Source of the DNA: Malaciobacter marinus
Lineage (GTDB): Bacteria > Campylobacterota > Campylobacteria > Campylobacterales > Arcobacteraceae
Assembly (NCBI RefSeq): GCF_003544855.1
Contig: NZ_CP032101.1
Coordinates: forward strand, 620,001-684,000
Direction: 5' to 3'
Length of the DNA: 64,000 nucleotides
In this document: positions 44,736 through 52,300 of the stretch, in pieces
How positions within the stretch are numbered: the stretch's first letter is position 1
Layout of the letters: the number at the start of each line of letters is the position of its first letter
Notes under the pieces: generated by a model
Told to the model about the DNA's origin: nothing
Databases searched by the model: none
Seen by the model: the letters and a program-made list of their open reading frames with translations, nothing else
Position numbers and translations under genes: made by a program

Positions 44736-45914
44736 ATGAAAAAAACTTTTTTAATTTTTATAGTAATATTTTTTTTAATTGGATGTAGCAGTTCTGATAT
44801 TTATAACTTAACTCGTGCTGCTATAAGTCAAGATCCTACAACTGCTTTAAAATCTATTGCAAAGTCAAAAAGTATAAATTATGCTACTAATCCTAAAAGC
44901 TTAGAACAAGATATAAAATCTTTAGATAAAAACTTTAGAAAAATATTGATTGCTTTTACTAAAGCAATCACTGAAAATTGGGGTGAAAATAATGTAAAAT
45001 TGCCCAAAAAGAAAGAGTATGTTAAGTATATGCAAAACTATAAAAGTAGAGCTTTAATAGATTTTGATAATGCATATGTTTTAGTTGAAACACTTGATAC
45101 AAATAATACAAAGAAGAGTTTGCAAAAAGCAATTGTTACAACTTTATTATTGCCAGAAGATCCTCAAGCTGCAGATTTATTTAATGCAAAAAAGATAAAA
45201 TTAGGTAAAACTCCTTATTTATTAGGTGAAATAAAAGATGACCAAAATAAAGAGATTAGATACTCTTGGAGGGCAAATAGATTTGCTAAGTTATTAACGA
45301 AAAAAATAAAATATAAAACAATAAAAAAAGATAATAAAAATACAAAAGTTGCTTATGTGAAAATACCAATGGTAAAAGACCATGCAAGTATAAGAGTTGC
45401 CAAATTTAAACCTCTTGTTGAAAGATATTCGAAAAAATATAATATAAGTAAGAATTTGATTTATGCAATTATCAAAACAGAAAGTAATTTTAATCAATTT
45501 GCAATAAGTAATGCAGGAGCTATTGGATTAATGCAAGTTGTACCCACTACTGCTGGAAGGGACTCTTATAAATACTTAACAAATAAAACACATACTCCAA
45601 GTAAAGAGTATTTATTTAATGCAAGTAATAATATAAAATTAGGGACTGTATATTTAAAAATATTAAATGAAAGATATTTAAAAGGAATATATAATCCTAT
45701 TTCAAAAGAGTATTGTGTAATTAGTGCTTATAATACAGGAAGTGGAAATGTCTTAAAAACATTTAATTCTAATAAACAAAGAGCAAAATCTATGATTAAT
45801 AAAAGTAATGCTTCACAAGTGTATAAAAAATTAGTAAAAGAATTACCATATAAAGAGACAAGACGTTATTTAATAAAAGTTTTAAATAACAAAAGAGATT
45901 TTGTCTCTTTATAA
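44736..45914 (+). CDS. membrane-bound lytic murein transglycosylase, MltC-like lipoprotein
   Basis: A 392-residue outer-membrane lipoprotein cleaving peptidoglycan glycan strands. A lipobox-type signal ends at FLIGC (Cys17). The N-terminal half (about 30-220) corresponds to the MltC-specific DUF3393 domain. The C-terminal SLT domain contains catalytic Glu249 in KTESNFNQ, followed by GAIGLMQVVPTTAGRD and the AYNTGSGNV segment near 335. It ends KETRRYLIKVLN, as in this enzyme class. Monocistronic; the leader of rpsB follows. Confidence 0.9.
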   Translation: MKKTFLIFIVIFFLIGCSSSDIYNLTRAAISQDPTTALKSIAKSKSINYATNPKSLEQDIKSLDKNFRKILIAFTKAITENWGENNVKLPKKKEYVKYMQNYKSRALIDFDNAYVLVETLDTNNTKKSLQKAIVTTLLLPEDPQAADLFNAKKIKLGKTPYLLGEIKDDQNKEIRYSWRANRFAKLLTKKIKYKTIKKDNKNTKVAYVKIPMVKDHASIRVAKFKPLVERYSKKYNISKNLIYAIIKTESNFNQFAISNAGAIGLMQVVPTTAGRDSYKYLTNKTHTPSKEYLFNASNNIKLGTVYLKILNERYLKGIYNPISKEYCVISAYNTGSGNVLKTFNSNKQRAKSMINKSNASQVYKKLVKELPYKETRRYLIKVLNNKRDFVSL

Positions 45915-45963
45915 TTGCTTAAACTTAAATTAAAGTTACATTAGCTAAAATACGCGTTCTTAT

Positions 45964-45969
45964 TATAAT
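45964..45969 (+). promoter_or_regulatory. -10 element upstream of rpsB
   Basis: A perfect TATAAT with no good -35 box. A start near 45976 would place the structured leader at the very 5' end of the rpsB-tsf message. Confidence 0.5.
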
Positions 45970-45993
45970 TTACAAAATAATTATGATTAGAAA

Positions 45994-46062
45994 CCTCACA
46001 TGTGTCAGTCCTAAAATGGGTTGTATCAATGCTGATACTAAGGGGCACAGAGGCTAAACCCA
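45994..46062 (+). ncRNA. structured 5' leader of rpsB-tsf with a possible pseudoknot
   Basis: Three nested helices can form: CCTC (45994-45997) with GAGG (46050-46053); TGTGTC (46001-46006) with GGCACA (46044-46049, one G:U); CCT (46010-46012) with AGG (46041-46043). Inside is a perfect 6-bp hairpin GTATCA / TGATAC (46023-46038) with a 4-base loop. In addition TGGGTT (46017-46022), inside the main stem, can pair with AACCCA (46057-46062) just outside it, which makes a pseudoknot. Ribosomal protein S2 represses its own mRNA in other bacteria through such leaders, so an S2-binding element is the likely role. Confidence 0.65.
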
Positions 46063-46094
46063 ATTGAAAAAATAAAAACTTAGGAGAATTAAAT

Positions 46095-46892
46095 ATGGTT
46101 ACTATGAAAGACCTATTAGAATGTGGTGTACACTTTGGACACCAAACAAGAAGATGGAATCCAAAAATGAAAAAATATATTTTTGGTGTTAGAAAGAATA
46201 TTTATATTATTGACTTACAAAAAACATTAAGATATTTCAGATATACATATAATGTAGTAAGAGATGCAGCTGCTGAGGGTCAAACTATGATCTTTGTTGG
46301 TACTAAAAAACAAGCTAGTGAAGCTGTAAAAAGAGCTGCTGAATCTTGTGGAATGCCATATGTTAACCATAGATGGTTAGGTGGTATGTTAACAAACTAC
46401 GGAACAATTAAAAAATCAATTAGAAAATTAGAAGTAATTAAAAAAATGAAAGAAGAAGGTCAATTTGATCTTTTAACTAAAAAAGAAGCTTTAATGCTTA
46501 CAAGAAAAGAAGAAAAATTAGAGTTATATCTTGGTGGAATTAAAGAAATGAATAATATCCCTGATATGATGTTTGTTCTTGATTCAGTTAAAGAAAAAAT
46601 TGCTATTAAAGAAGCTAGAAGATTAGGAATTAAAGTTGTAGCTCCATTAGATACAAACTGCGATCCTGATTTAGTAGATTTCCCAATTCCTGGAAATGAT
46701 GATGCTATTAGATCAATTCAATTATTTTGTCAAGAAATGGCTGCAGCAATTAATGAAGGTAAATCAGCAGCTGCTGATGCTGAGGGTACTGATGAAGTTG
46801 AAGCACCTGTAAGCGAAGAAGAAGCAAAAGAAGTTGTTGCAGAAGCAGTAGCAGAAGAAAGTAAAGAAGAAAAAGCGAAGGAGGAAGCATAA
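46095..46892 (+). CDS. rpsB: 30S ribosomal protein S2
   Basis: A 265-residue small-subunit protein. The N-terminus [20 protein letters not shown] is the S2 signature, and [14 protein letters not shown] near 198-211 marks the conserved C-terminal helix. After about residue 222 comes an acidic, Ala/Glu-rich tail of some 40 residues (ending KEEKAKEEA) that is not part of the conserved fold. TAGGAG precedes the ATG, and tsf follows after two bases, the usual order. A structured leader upstream probably allows S2 autoregulation. Confidence 0.98.
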   Translation: MVTMKDLLECGVHFGHQTRRWNPKMKKYIFGVRKNIYIIDLQKTLRYFRYTYNVVRDAAAEGQTMIFVGTKKQASEAVKRAAESCGMPYVNHRWLGGMLTNYGTIKKSIRKLEVIKKMKEEGQFDLLTKKEALMLTRKEEKLELYLGGIKEMNNIPDMMFVLDSVKEKIAIKEARRLGIKVVAPLDTNCDPDLVDFPIPGNDDAIRSIQLFCQEMAAAINEGKSAAADAEGTDEVEAPVSEEEAKEVVAEAVAEESKEEKAKEEA

Positions 46893-46894
46893 TC

Positions 46895-47941
46895 ATGGCA
46901 GGTGCAACTCCAAAATTAATTAAACAATTAAGAGAGATGACTGGTGCTGGTATGCTTGATTGTAAAAACGCTTTAAATGAGTGTGAAGGTGATTTAGATA
47001 AAGCAGTTCAACACTTAAGAGAAGCAGGTCTTGGAAAAGCTGCTAAAAAAGCTGGTAATGTTGCTGCTGAGGGTTTAATCTCTGTTTTAATTAATGAAGA
47101 TAACACTAAAGGTACAATTTTAGAACTTAACTCTCAAACAGACTTTGTTGCAAAAAATGAAAATTTTATTTCTTTAACTAAAGAAATTACTACTCATGCA
47201 CAGTCAAATGATATTAAAGATGCTGAAACTTTAGCATCTTCAAAAATCAATGGACAAGAGTTTGGAACTTTCTTAAATGAAAAAATTGCAACTATTGGTG
47301 AAAATTTAGTAGCAAGAAAATTAGCTACTGCAGAAAATCAAGTAGTTAATGGTTATGTTCATGCAAATGGTAAAGTTGGGGTTTTATTAGCTGCAACTTG
47401 TGATGATGCGGCAAAAGAAAAAACTGCAACATTATTAAGAAATATTGCTATGCATGCATCAGCTATGAAACCAACTGTTATTTCATATACTGATTTAGAT
47501 TCAGAGTTTGTTGAAGCAGAAAATAGAGCTATTAAAGCTGAAATTGAAGCAGAGAATGATGAATTACAAAGATTAGGTAAACCATTAAAAAATATTCCTG
47601 ATTTTGTATCTAAATCTCAATTAACAGATGAAGCTATTGCAAATGCAAAAGCTAGATTTGAAGCTGAATTAAAAGAGCAAGGTAAACCAGAAAAAATCTG
47701 GGATAAAATTATTCCTGGTAAAATCGAAAGATATATCCAAGATAATACTCAACTAGATGGTAGATTAGCTTTACTATCTCAAGCTTATGTTATGGATGAT
47801 AAAAAAACTGTAGAGCAAGCAATTGCTGAAGTTGATTCTTCAATTAAACTTGTTGAATACATTAGATTTGAACTTGGTGAGGGAATAGAAGTAAAAGAAG
47901 AAGATTTTGCAGCAGAAGTTGCAAAACAAATGGGTAAATAA
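46895..47941 (+). CDS. tsf: elongation factor Ts
   Basis: Nucleotide-exchange factor for EF-Tu. It is 348 residues, longer than the E. coli protein (283). The N-terminal domain has LIKQLREMTGAGMLDCKNAL near residues 6-25, and the TDFVAKN motif contacting EF-Tu is near 81-87. The extra length is in the C-terminal half (about 200-270), as in other Campylobacterota. GAAGGAGG of the rpsB 3' end serves as ribosome-binding site. A strong inverted repeat 60 bases after the stop may be its terminator, though it lies inside the next gene. Confidence 0.98.
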   Translation: MAGATPKLIKQLREMTGAGMLDCKNALNECEGDLDKAVQHLREAGLGKAAKKAGNVAAEGLISVLINEDNTKGTILELNSQTDFVAKNENFISLTKEITTHAQSNDIKDAETLASSKINGQEFGTFLNEKIATIGENLVARKLATAENQVVNGYVHANGKVGVLLAATCDDAAKEKTATLLRNIAMHASAMKPTVISYTDLDSEFVEAENRAIKAEIEAENDELQRLGKPLKNIPDFVSKSQLTDEAIANAKARFEAELKEQGKPEKIWDKIIPGKIERYIQDNTQLDGRLALLSQAYVMDDKKTVEQAIAEVDSSIKLVEYIRFELGEGIEVKEEDFAAEVAKQMGK

Positions 47942-47960
47942 TCTCTACTAAAGAACAATT

Positions 47961-48647
47961 GTGTACGAACAAAATTTAAACTCGTCACACTCTACAACTA
48001 AACCCCTTTTGCTGGAAGCAAAAGGGGTTTCTCATAAATTTGACTATGAACTTTTCAATGATATAAATTTATCTTTACATCAAAAAGAGACTATTGCAAT
48101 TATAGGTATGAGTGGTAGTGGAAAATCCACATTATTAAATATTTTGTCTTCACTTTTAAAACCTAATAGTGGAAAAGTTTTTTTTGAACAAAAAGATATA
48201 TATAAACAAAAGAAAACAAAACTTTTAAATATACGTAGAGAAGATTTTGGTATAATATTTCAAGCACATTATTTATTTAGAGGATTTAGTGCTAAAGAGA
48301 ATCTAGATATAGCAACACTGCTTAGTTTAAATGAGATTGATACAAATCTATTGAAAGTATTGGATATAGAATATGTACTTAATCAAGGAGTTGGAGAACT
48401 AAGTGGAGGTCAACAGCAAAGATTATCGATTGCAAGGGTTTTAACAAAAAAGCCTAAAGTAATTTTTGCTGATGAACCTACTGGAAATCTAGATAAAGAG
48501 ACTTCAACTCACGTAATTGATGCACTTTTTGAGTATGTAAACTTATATAATGCAGGTTTGATTTTAGTAACACATGATGAAGAGCTTGCAAAAATGTGTG
48601 ATAAAACTTATAAGCTTATTGATTTAAAGCTAGAGGAGCTAGGGTGA
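47961..48647 (+). CDS. ABC transporter ATPase, LolD-like
   Basis: A 228-residue ATP-binding subunit with Walker A GMSGSGKST near residue 49, Q-loop IIFQAH near 96, signature LSGGQQQR near 143 and Walker B VIFADEP near 165. It is closest in layout to LolD/MacB-type ATPases (lipoprotein release or efflux), but no permease partner is in the window. The only plausible start is GTG at 47961 with a poor ribosome-binding site; a later start at a Leu codon is possible. The first 25 codons contain a 14-bp inverted repeat. The next gene overlaps by 4 bases (GTGA). Confidence 0.85.
   Translation: MYEQNLNSSHSTTKPLLLEAKGVSHKFDYELFNDINLSLHQKETIAIIGMSGSGKSTLLNILSSLLKPNSGKVFFEQKDIYKQKKTKLLNIRREDFGIIFQAHYLFRGFSAKENLDIATLLSLNEIDTNLLKVLDIEYVLNQGVGELSGGQQQRLSIARVLTKKPKVIFADEPTGNLDKETSTHVIDALFEYVNLYNAGLILVTHDEELAKMCDKTYKLIDLKLEELG
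48000..48030 (+). terminator. 14-bp inverted repeat in the 5' coding region of the LolD-like gene
   Basis: AAACCCCTTTTGCT / AGCAAAAGGGGTTT, perfect over 14 bp with a 3-base apical GGA. It lies 59-89 bases after the tsf stop and inside codons 14-24 of the downstream ORF. The tail after it (CTCAT) lacks a long U-tract. It could terminate or attenuate the rpsB-tsf message, or block translation of the ATPase. Confidence 0.5.
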
Positions 48648-49444
48648 ATATATTATTGATTAGTAATACTCCAATAATTGTAAAGATTTTTAAACTTGTT
48701 TGCAAAAAACTTGATTTAGAACTGTTTGTTCAAAGTGATTATAATGTACAAGAGAAAAAAGATTTTATAATTATTGATCAAGAATATATCGATGATAGAT
48801 TTAATTCATTAAAGAAGTTTTGTTCTAAACTTGGTGCTATTTGCAATGATGAATTACCTTTTGAAAAAGCAAGAGATTTTATTATTCCAAGACCTTTTTT
48901 ACCTTTACAACTTCAAGAAATAATAAAAGAACAATTAGAATTTATTGATGAAGAAGAGACTTTAAAAAAACAAGAAAATATAAAAAATAGTGCAAAATAT
49001 TCAGCATCTACTATGATAAATGATGATTCAGCAGAAGATTTGACAAATTATGTTGAATCACTAGCTGATAATATAGCTTCTGATATTGAAGATGAAAATG
49101 ATGAAAGTATAGTTACTTTAGCAACTTTAAATGATGGTGGAGTTTTAGATAATAATGAATTATCTAAAATTTCTGATATATTAAGATATGACAATATACA
49201 AAATGAGTTTGTAAATAGTGAAAAAGAGACTGATTGGAAAGAGTTATCTGATATTATTGATGATGCATTAAATGAAGTTGGTGATTATGATATTGCAAAT
49301 AATCAACCTTTAAAATTAATTTTGAATAAGTACAGTATTGATGAGTTAAAACCATTATTAGAAAAATTTGACCAAAGTGTTATTGATAAACTTTCAAATG
49401 GTGAAGATATTGATTTAAAATTAAGTTTGAAGGATAATAACTAA
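48644..49444 (+). CDS. protein with a degenerate receiver-like N-terminus, unknown function
   Basis: A 266-residue acidic protein. The first 105 residues have the alternation of a CheY fold: strand ILLIS, helix, strand ELFVQ, strand KDFIIIDQEY with an Asp at the end of the third strand, and FIIPRPFLPLQLQEIIKEQL where normal receivers have K-P. The acidic pair after strand 1 is missing, so it should not take phosphate normally. Residues 110-215 are Asp/Glu/Ser-rich and probably disordered. The last 50 residues are helical (YSIDELKPLLEKFDQSVID). GTG start overlapping the ABC gene; one-base overlap with gmk. Family not recognised. Confidence 0.65.
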   Translation: MNILLISNTPIIVKIFKLVCKKLDLELFVQSDYNVQEKKDFIIIDQEYIDDRFNSLKKFCSKLGAICNDELPFEKARDFIIPRPFLPLQLQEIIKEQLEFIDEEETLKKQENIKNSAKYSASTMINDDSAEDLTNYVESLADNIASDIEDENDESIVTLATLNDGGVLDNNELSKISDILRYDNIQNEFVNSEKETDWKELSDIIDDALNEVGDYDIANNQPLKLILNKYSIDELKPLLEKFDQSVIDKLSNGEDIDLKLSLKDNN

Positions 49445-50064
49445 TGCAAGATAACCATGGAGCAATTTTACTTATTTCTGGTCCTAGTGGATGTGGTAAA
49501 TCAACACTTTTAAAAGAAGTTTATAAAGATATTAGTGAGTATTATTTTTCTATTTCAACAACAACAAGAGCTCCACGAGAAGGAGAGAAAAATGGTGTTG
49601 ATTATTTTTTTGTATCAAAAGAAGATTTTGAAAAAGATATCAAGGATAAGAACTTTTTAGAGTATGCAAATGTTCATGGTAACTATTATGGCACTTCTTT
49701 AAAACCTGTAAAAGAAGCCTTGAAAGATGGAAAGTTAGTAATCTTTGATATTGATGTGCAAGGACATGATTTAGTTAAGAAAACAGACCTTTGTTCTTTT
49801 TTAACTTCTGTTTTTATTACAACACCTACTTTAAAAGAGTTAGAAAGTAGATTGAATAATAGAGCAACTGATTCAAAAGATATAATTGCTAAAAGAGTAA
49901 AAAATGCAAAAATAGAGATTAACTCTATTGATAAGTATGATTATTTTTTAATAAATGATAATTTAGATGATGCAAGTAAAAAACTTGTAAGTATCGCAAA
50001 TGCAGCAAGAATAAAAGCTTCTTTATTTAATAAAAAACAAATTATAAGCGAGTGGATGAACTAG
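49444..50064 (+). CDS. gmk: guanylate kinase
   Basis: Phosphorylates GMP to GDP with ATP. A 206-residue P-loop kinase with SGPSGCGKST near residues 10-19, the GMP-binding STTTRAPREGEKNGVDYFF near 37-55, and the lid region RLNNRATDS near 137. Length is normal. The ATG overlaps the stop of the upstream gene (TAATG). The 3' end is convergent with a GGDEF-EAL gene 15 bases away. Confidence 0.96.
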   Translation: MQDNHGAILLISGPSGCGKSTLLKEVYKDISEYYFSISTTTRAPREGEKNGVDYFFVSKEDFEKDIKDKNFLEYANVHGNYYGTSLKPVKEALKDGKLVIFDIDVQGHDLVKKTDLCSFLTSVFITTPTLKELESRLNNRATDSKDIIAKRVKNAKIEINSIDKYDYFLINDNLDDASKKLVSIANAARIKASLFNKKQIISEWMN

Positions 50065-50079
50065 TTTCATCTACTTAAC

Positions 50080-51699
50080 TTATACTTCATCAAAACTCAT
50101 AGGTTTACCAAAGTGATAACCTTGTGAGTAGTCAATATCTAAAGATTTTACTTTTTCATAAATCTCTTTACTACTTACAAACTCAGCTACTGTTGTAAAA
50201 CCAAACTCTTTAGAGAAGTTTGAAATTGTATTTACAATAATCTCTTGATTTTTTGAGTGATCAATCTCTTTTATTAATGAACTATCAATTTTTACAAAAT
50301 CAATATCTAAATTTGTAAGCATATTAAAGTTGGAGTATCCAGCACCAAAGTCATCTACTCCTACTGTACAACCAAGAGCTTTAACATCTTTTATAAAACT
50401 TTTTACTATATCAATATCTGAAATTTCTTCACTTTCTAATATCTCAAACTCTAAAAGTTTTGTTGCTTCTGGTTCAGCTTTTAACTCTTCATAAATGAAT
50501 TTTTGTGTTTCATCACTTGCAATATCTTCAAATGAGATATTTACTGCAACTCTTTTATTTTTTGCTTTTATAAGAAGTAATGCTTCTTTTAACATTACAT
50601 TAATTACATGGGGGTACAATTTTGCTTTTTTTGCTATATCTAAAAATTTAAATGGAGCAATTACTTCTCCATCATCTTCAATAAATCTAATTAAAGCTTC
50701 ATATTTATAGATTTCTTGAGTTTTATTATCAACTATTGGTTGATAAAAACCTTTAAAATTACCATTTTTAAGACCATTTTTAATCTTCTTAACCCATTTT
50801 ATATTTTCTTCAAATGATTCTTGGATATTAAAAGAATCATCATAAATCATAACTTGTTCAAATTTACTTCTTGCATATGAAATAACTCTTTGAGAATATT
50901 TGTATGCTCTATTACCATCACCTTTTGCAATACCAATTGTAACATTTAAATCAATTTCATTATCATCAATAATAATTGTTTCTTTTTGAATATTATCTGC
51001 AAAGGTTTTGCATAGTTTTTTAAACTCATAAATATCTTTATCTTGTTTTTTTGAAACTATTGCAAATTTATCTGCTTCAATTCTATATATTTTATAATCT
51101 TGTTTACAAAAATGTTTTTTCAAATTATCTGAGAATTCAGAAAGTATTTTATCACCATTGCTTTCACCAAACAAATCATTTATAGTTGAAAACTTATCAA
51201 TATTTATAAGTGCCATCAAGTCTTCTTCTGTTTGGGCTAAATCTTTTTTTAATCTATTTCTATTTGGTAAGTGAGTAAGTTTATCAATGTATAAATCTTT
51301 TAATTCGTGATAAAGTAATGATTGACTCATTGTTTGAAGTAATTTTTTCATATCAATTGGTTTTAAAACATATTTATCAACACCAATATCAATTGCTTCA
51401 AGTAAATATTCTGTATTTGAAAATGCAGTTGCAACAATAATTGGAATATTAGGATTTATTTGTTTTATCTCTTTTATCATTTCTAAACCATTCATATGTG
51501 GCATATTTACGTCTGTTATGATAAGGTCAATCTCTTCCTCATTCTCTTTAAACAAGTCCAAGCCTTCTTGACCATCTTTTGCAACAAACTGTTTTTTTGT
51601 GAAACCTTTTAAGATATTTAAAGTTATTTCTCTTAAACTAGCTTCATCTTCTGCATATAAAATCGTAATATTTTTTAATATTGAGATATTATTTATCAT
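50080..51699 (-). CDS. response regulator with degenerate GGDEF and EAL phosphodiesterase domains
   Basis: A 539-residue cytoplasmic protein. The receiver (1-125) has acidic residues AEDEA near 16-20, phosphoacceptor Asp63 and the Lys in YVLKPIDM near 113. The GGDEF domain (about 140-290) has lost its active-site signature: EADKF stands in its place, so it should not make cyclic di-GMP. The EAL domain (about 300-535) keeps YEALIRF, EILESEEI, VDDFGAGYSNF, FVKIDSS and TVAEFV, so it probably hydrolyses cyclic di-GMP. No kinase lies beside it. GGAG precedes the ATG. Confidence 0.9.
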   Translation of the reverse strand: MINNISILKNITILYAEDEASLREITLNILKGFTKKQFVAKDGQEGLDLFKENEEEIDLIITDVNMPHMNGLEMIKEIKQINPNIPIIVATAFSNTEYLLEAIDIGVDKYVLKPIDMKKLLQTMSQSLLYHELKDLYIDKLTHLPNRNRLKKDLAQTEEDLMALINIDKFSTINDLFGESNGDKILSEFSDNLKKHFCKQDYKIYRIEADKFAIVSKKQDKDIYEFKKLCKTFADNIQKETIIIDDNEIDLNVTIGIAKGDGNRAYKYSQRVISYARSKFEQVMIYDDSFNIQESFEENIKWVKKIKNGLKNGNFKGFYQPIVDNKTQEIYKYEALIRFIEDDGEVIAPFKFLDIAKKAKLYPHVINVMLKEALLLIKAKNKRVAVNISFEDIASDETQKFIYEELKAEPEATKLLEFEILESEEISDIDIVKSFIKDVKALGCTVGVDDFGAGYSNFNMLTNLDIDFVKIDSSLIKEIDHSKNQEIIVNTISNFSKEFGFTTVAEFVSSKEIYEKVKSLDIDYSQGYHFGKPMSFDEV

Positions 51700-51802
51700 T
51701 AAGATTTACTCCAATGTTAATACGGTATAATAATAATTATTGTTTTAGAAAATTATTATTCATTTAAATAATAATAACATAAAAGCATTTAAAAGAGGTT
51801 AT

Positions 51803-52300
51803 ATGAATAAATTATTAGTAATAAATACAGGCGGAACATTTAATAAAAGATACAATGAACAAACTGGAACTTTAGATGTAGCTAAAGACAACAAAGCAAT
51901 TTTAGATATTTTAGAAAATTGTGCTAGAGGAAATTTAAATATTGACATAAAAGGTATTATCTTTAAAGACTCATTGAAAATCAATACTAATGATAGAGAA
52001 GAAATTATTAATGAAATTGGAAAATATGATAAGATTCTAATAGTTCATGGTACAGATACTATGGATGAAACTGCAAAATATATTGAAAAAAGAGTTAAAG
52101 ATAAATTTATTGTTTTAACAGGGGCTATGCACCCATACTCTATTGATAAAATTGAGGCAACTTCAAATTTTATGATAGGACTTAGCTTTTTAAATACTAA
52201 TGATACTAAAGGAGTTTATATCTCTATGCATGGTCTTGTAAAAGAGAGTGCAAAACTTTTTAAAAATAGGGATTTAGGAATATTTCAGTGTCAAAAATAA
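51803..52300 (+). CDS. asparaginase N-terminal-domain protein (half length)
   Basis: A 165-residue protein matching only the N-terminal domain of type II L-asparaginase (normally about 330 residues). Motif 1 is LLVINTGGTFNKRY near residue 3, and motif 2 is VHGTDTMDETAKYI near 79, with the active-site Thr, Asp and Lys region TGAMHPYS following. The C-terminal domain, which completes the active site across the tetramer interface, is missing, and the reading frame ends cleanly. Activity as an asparaginase is doubtful. The stop overlaps the P-type ATPase start by 13 bases, so the two are coupled. AAAGAGG precedes the ATG. Confidence 0.8.
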   Translation: MNKLLVINTGGTFNKRYNEQTGTLDVAKDNKAILDILENCARGNLNIDIKGIIFKDSLKINTNDREEIINEIGKYDKILIVHGTDTMDETAKYIEKRVKDKFIVLTGAMHPYSIDKIEATSNFMIGLSFLNTNDTKGVYISMHGLVKESAKLFKNRDLGIFQCQK

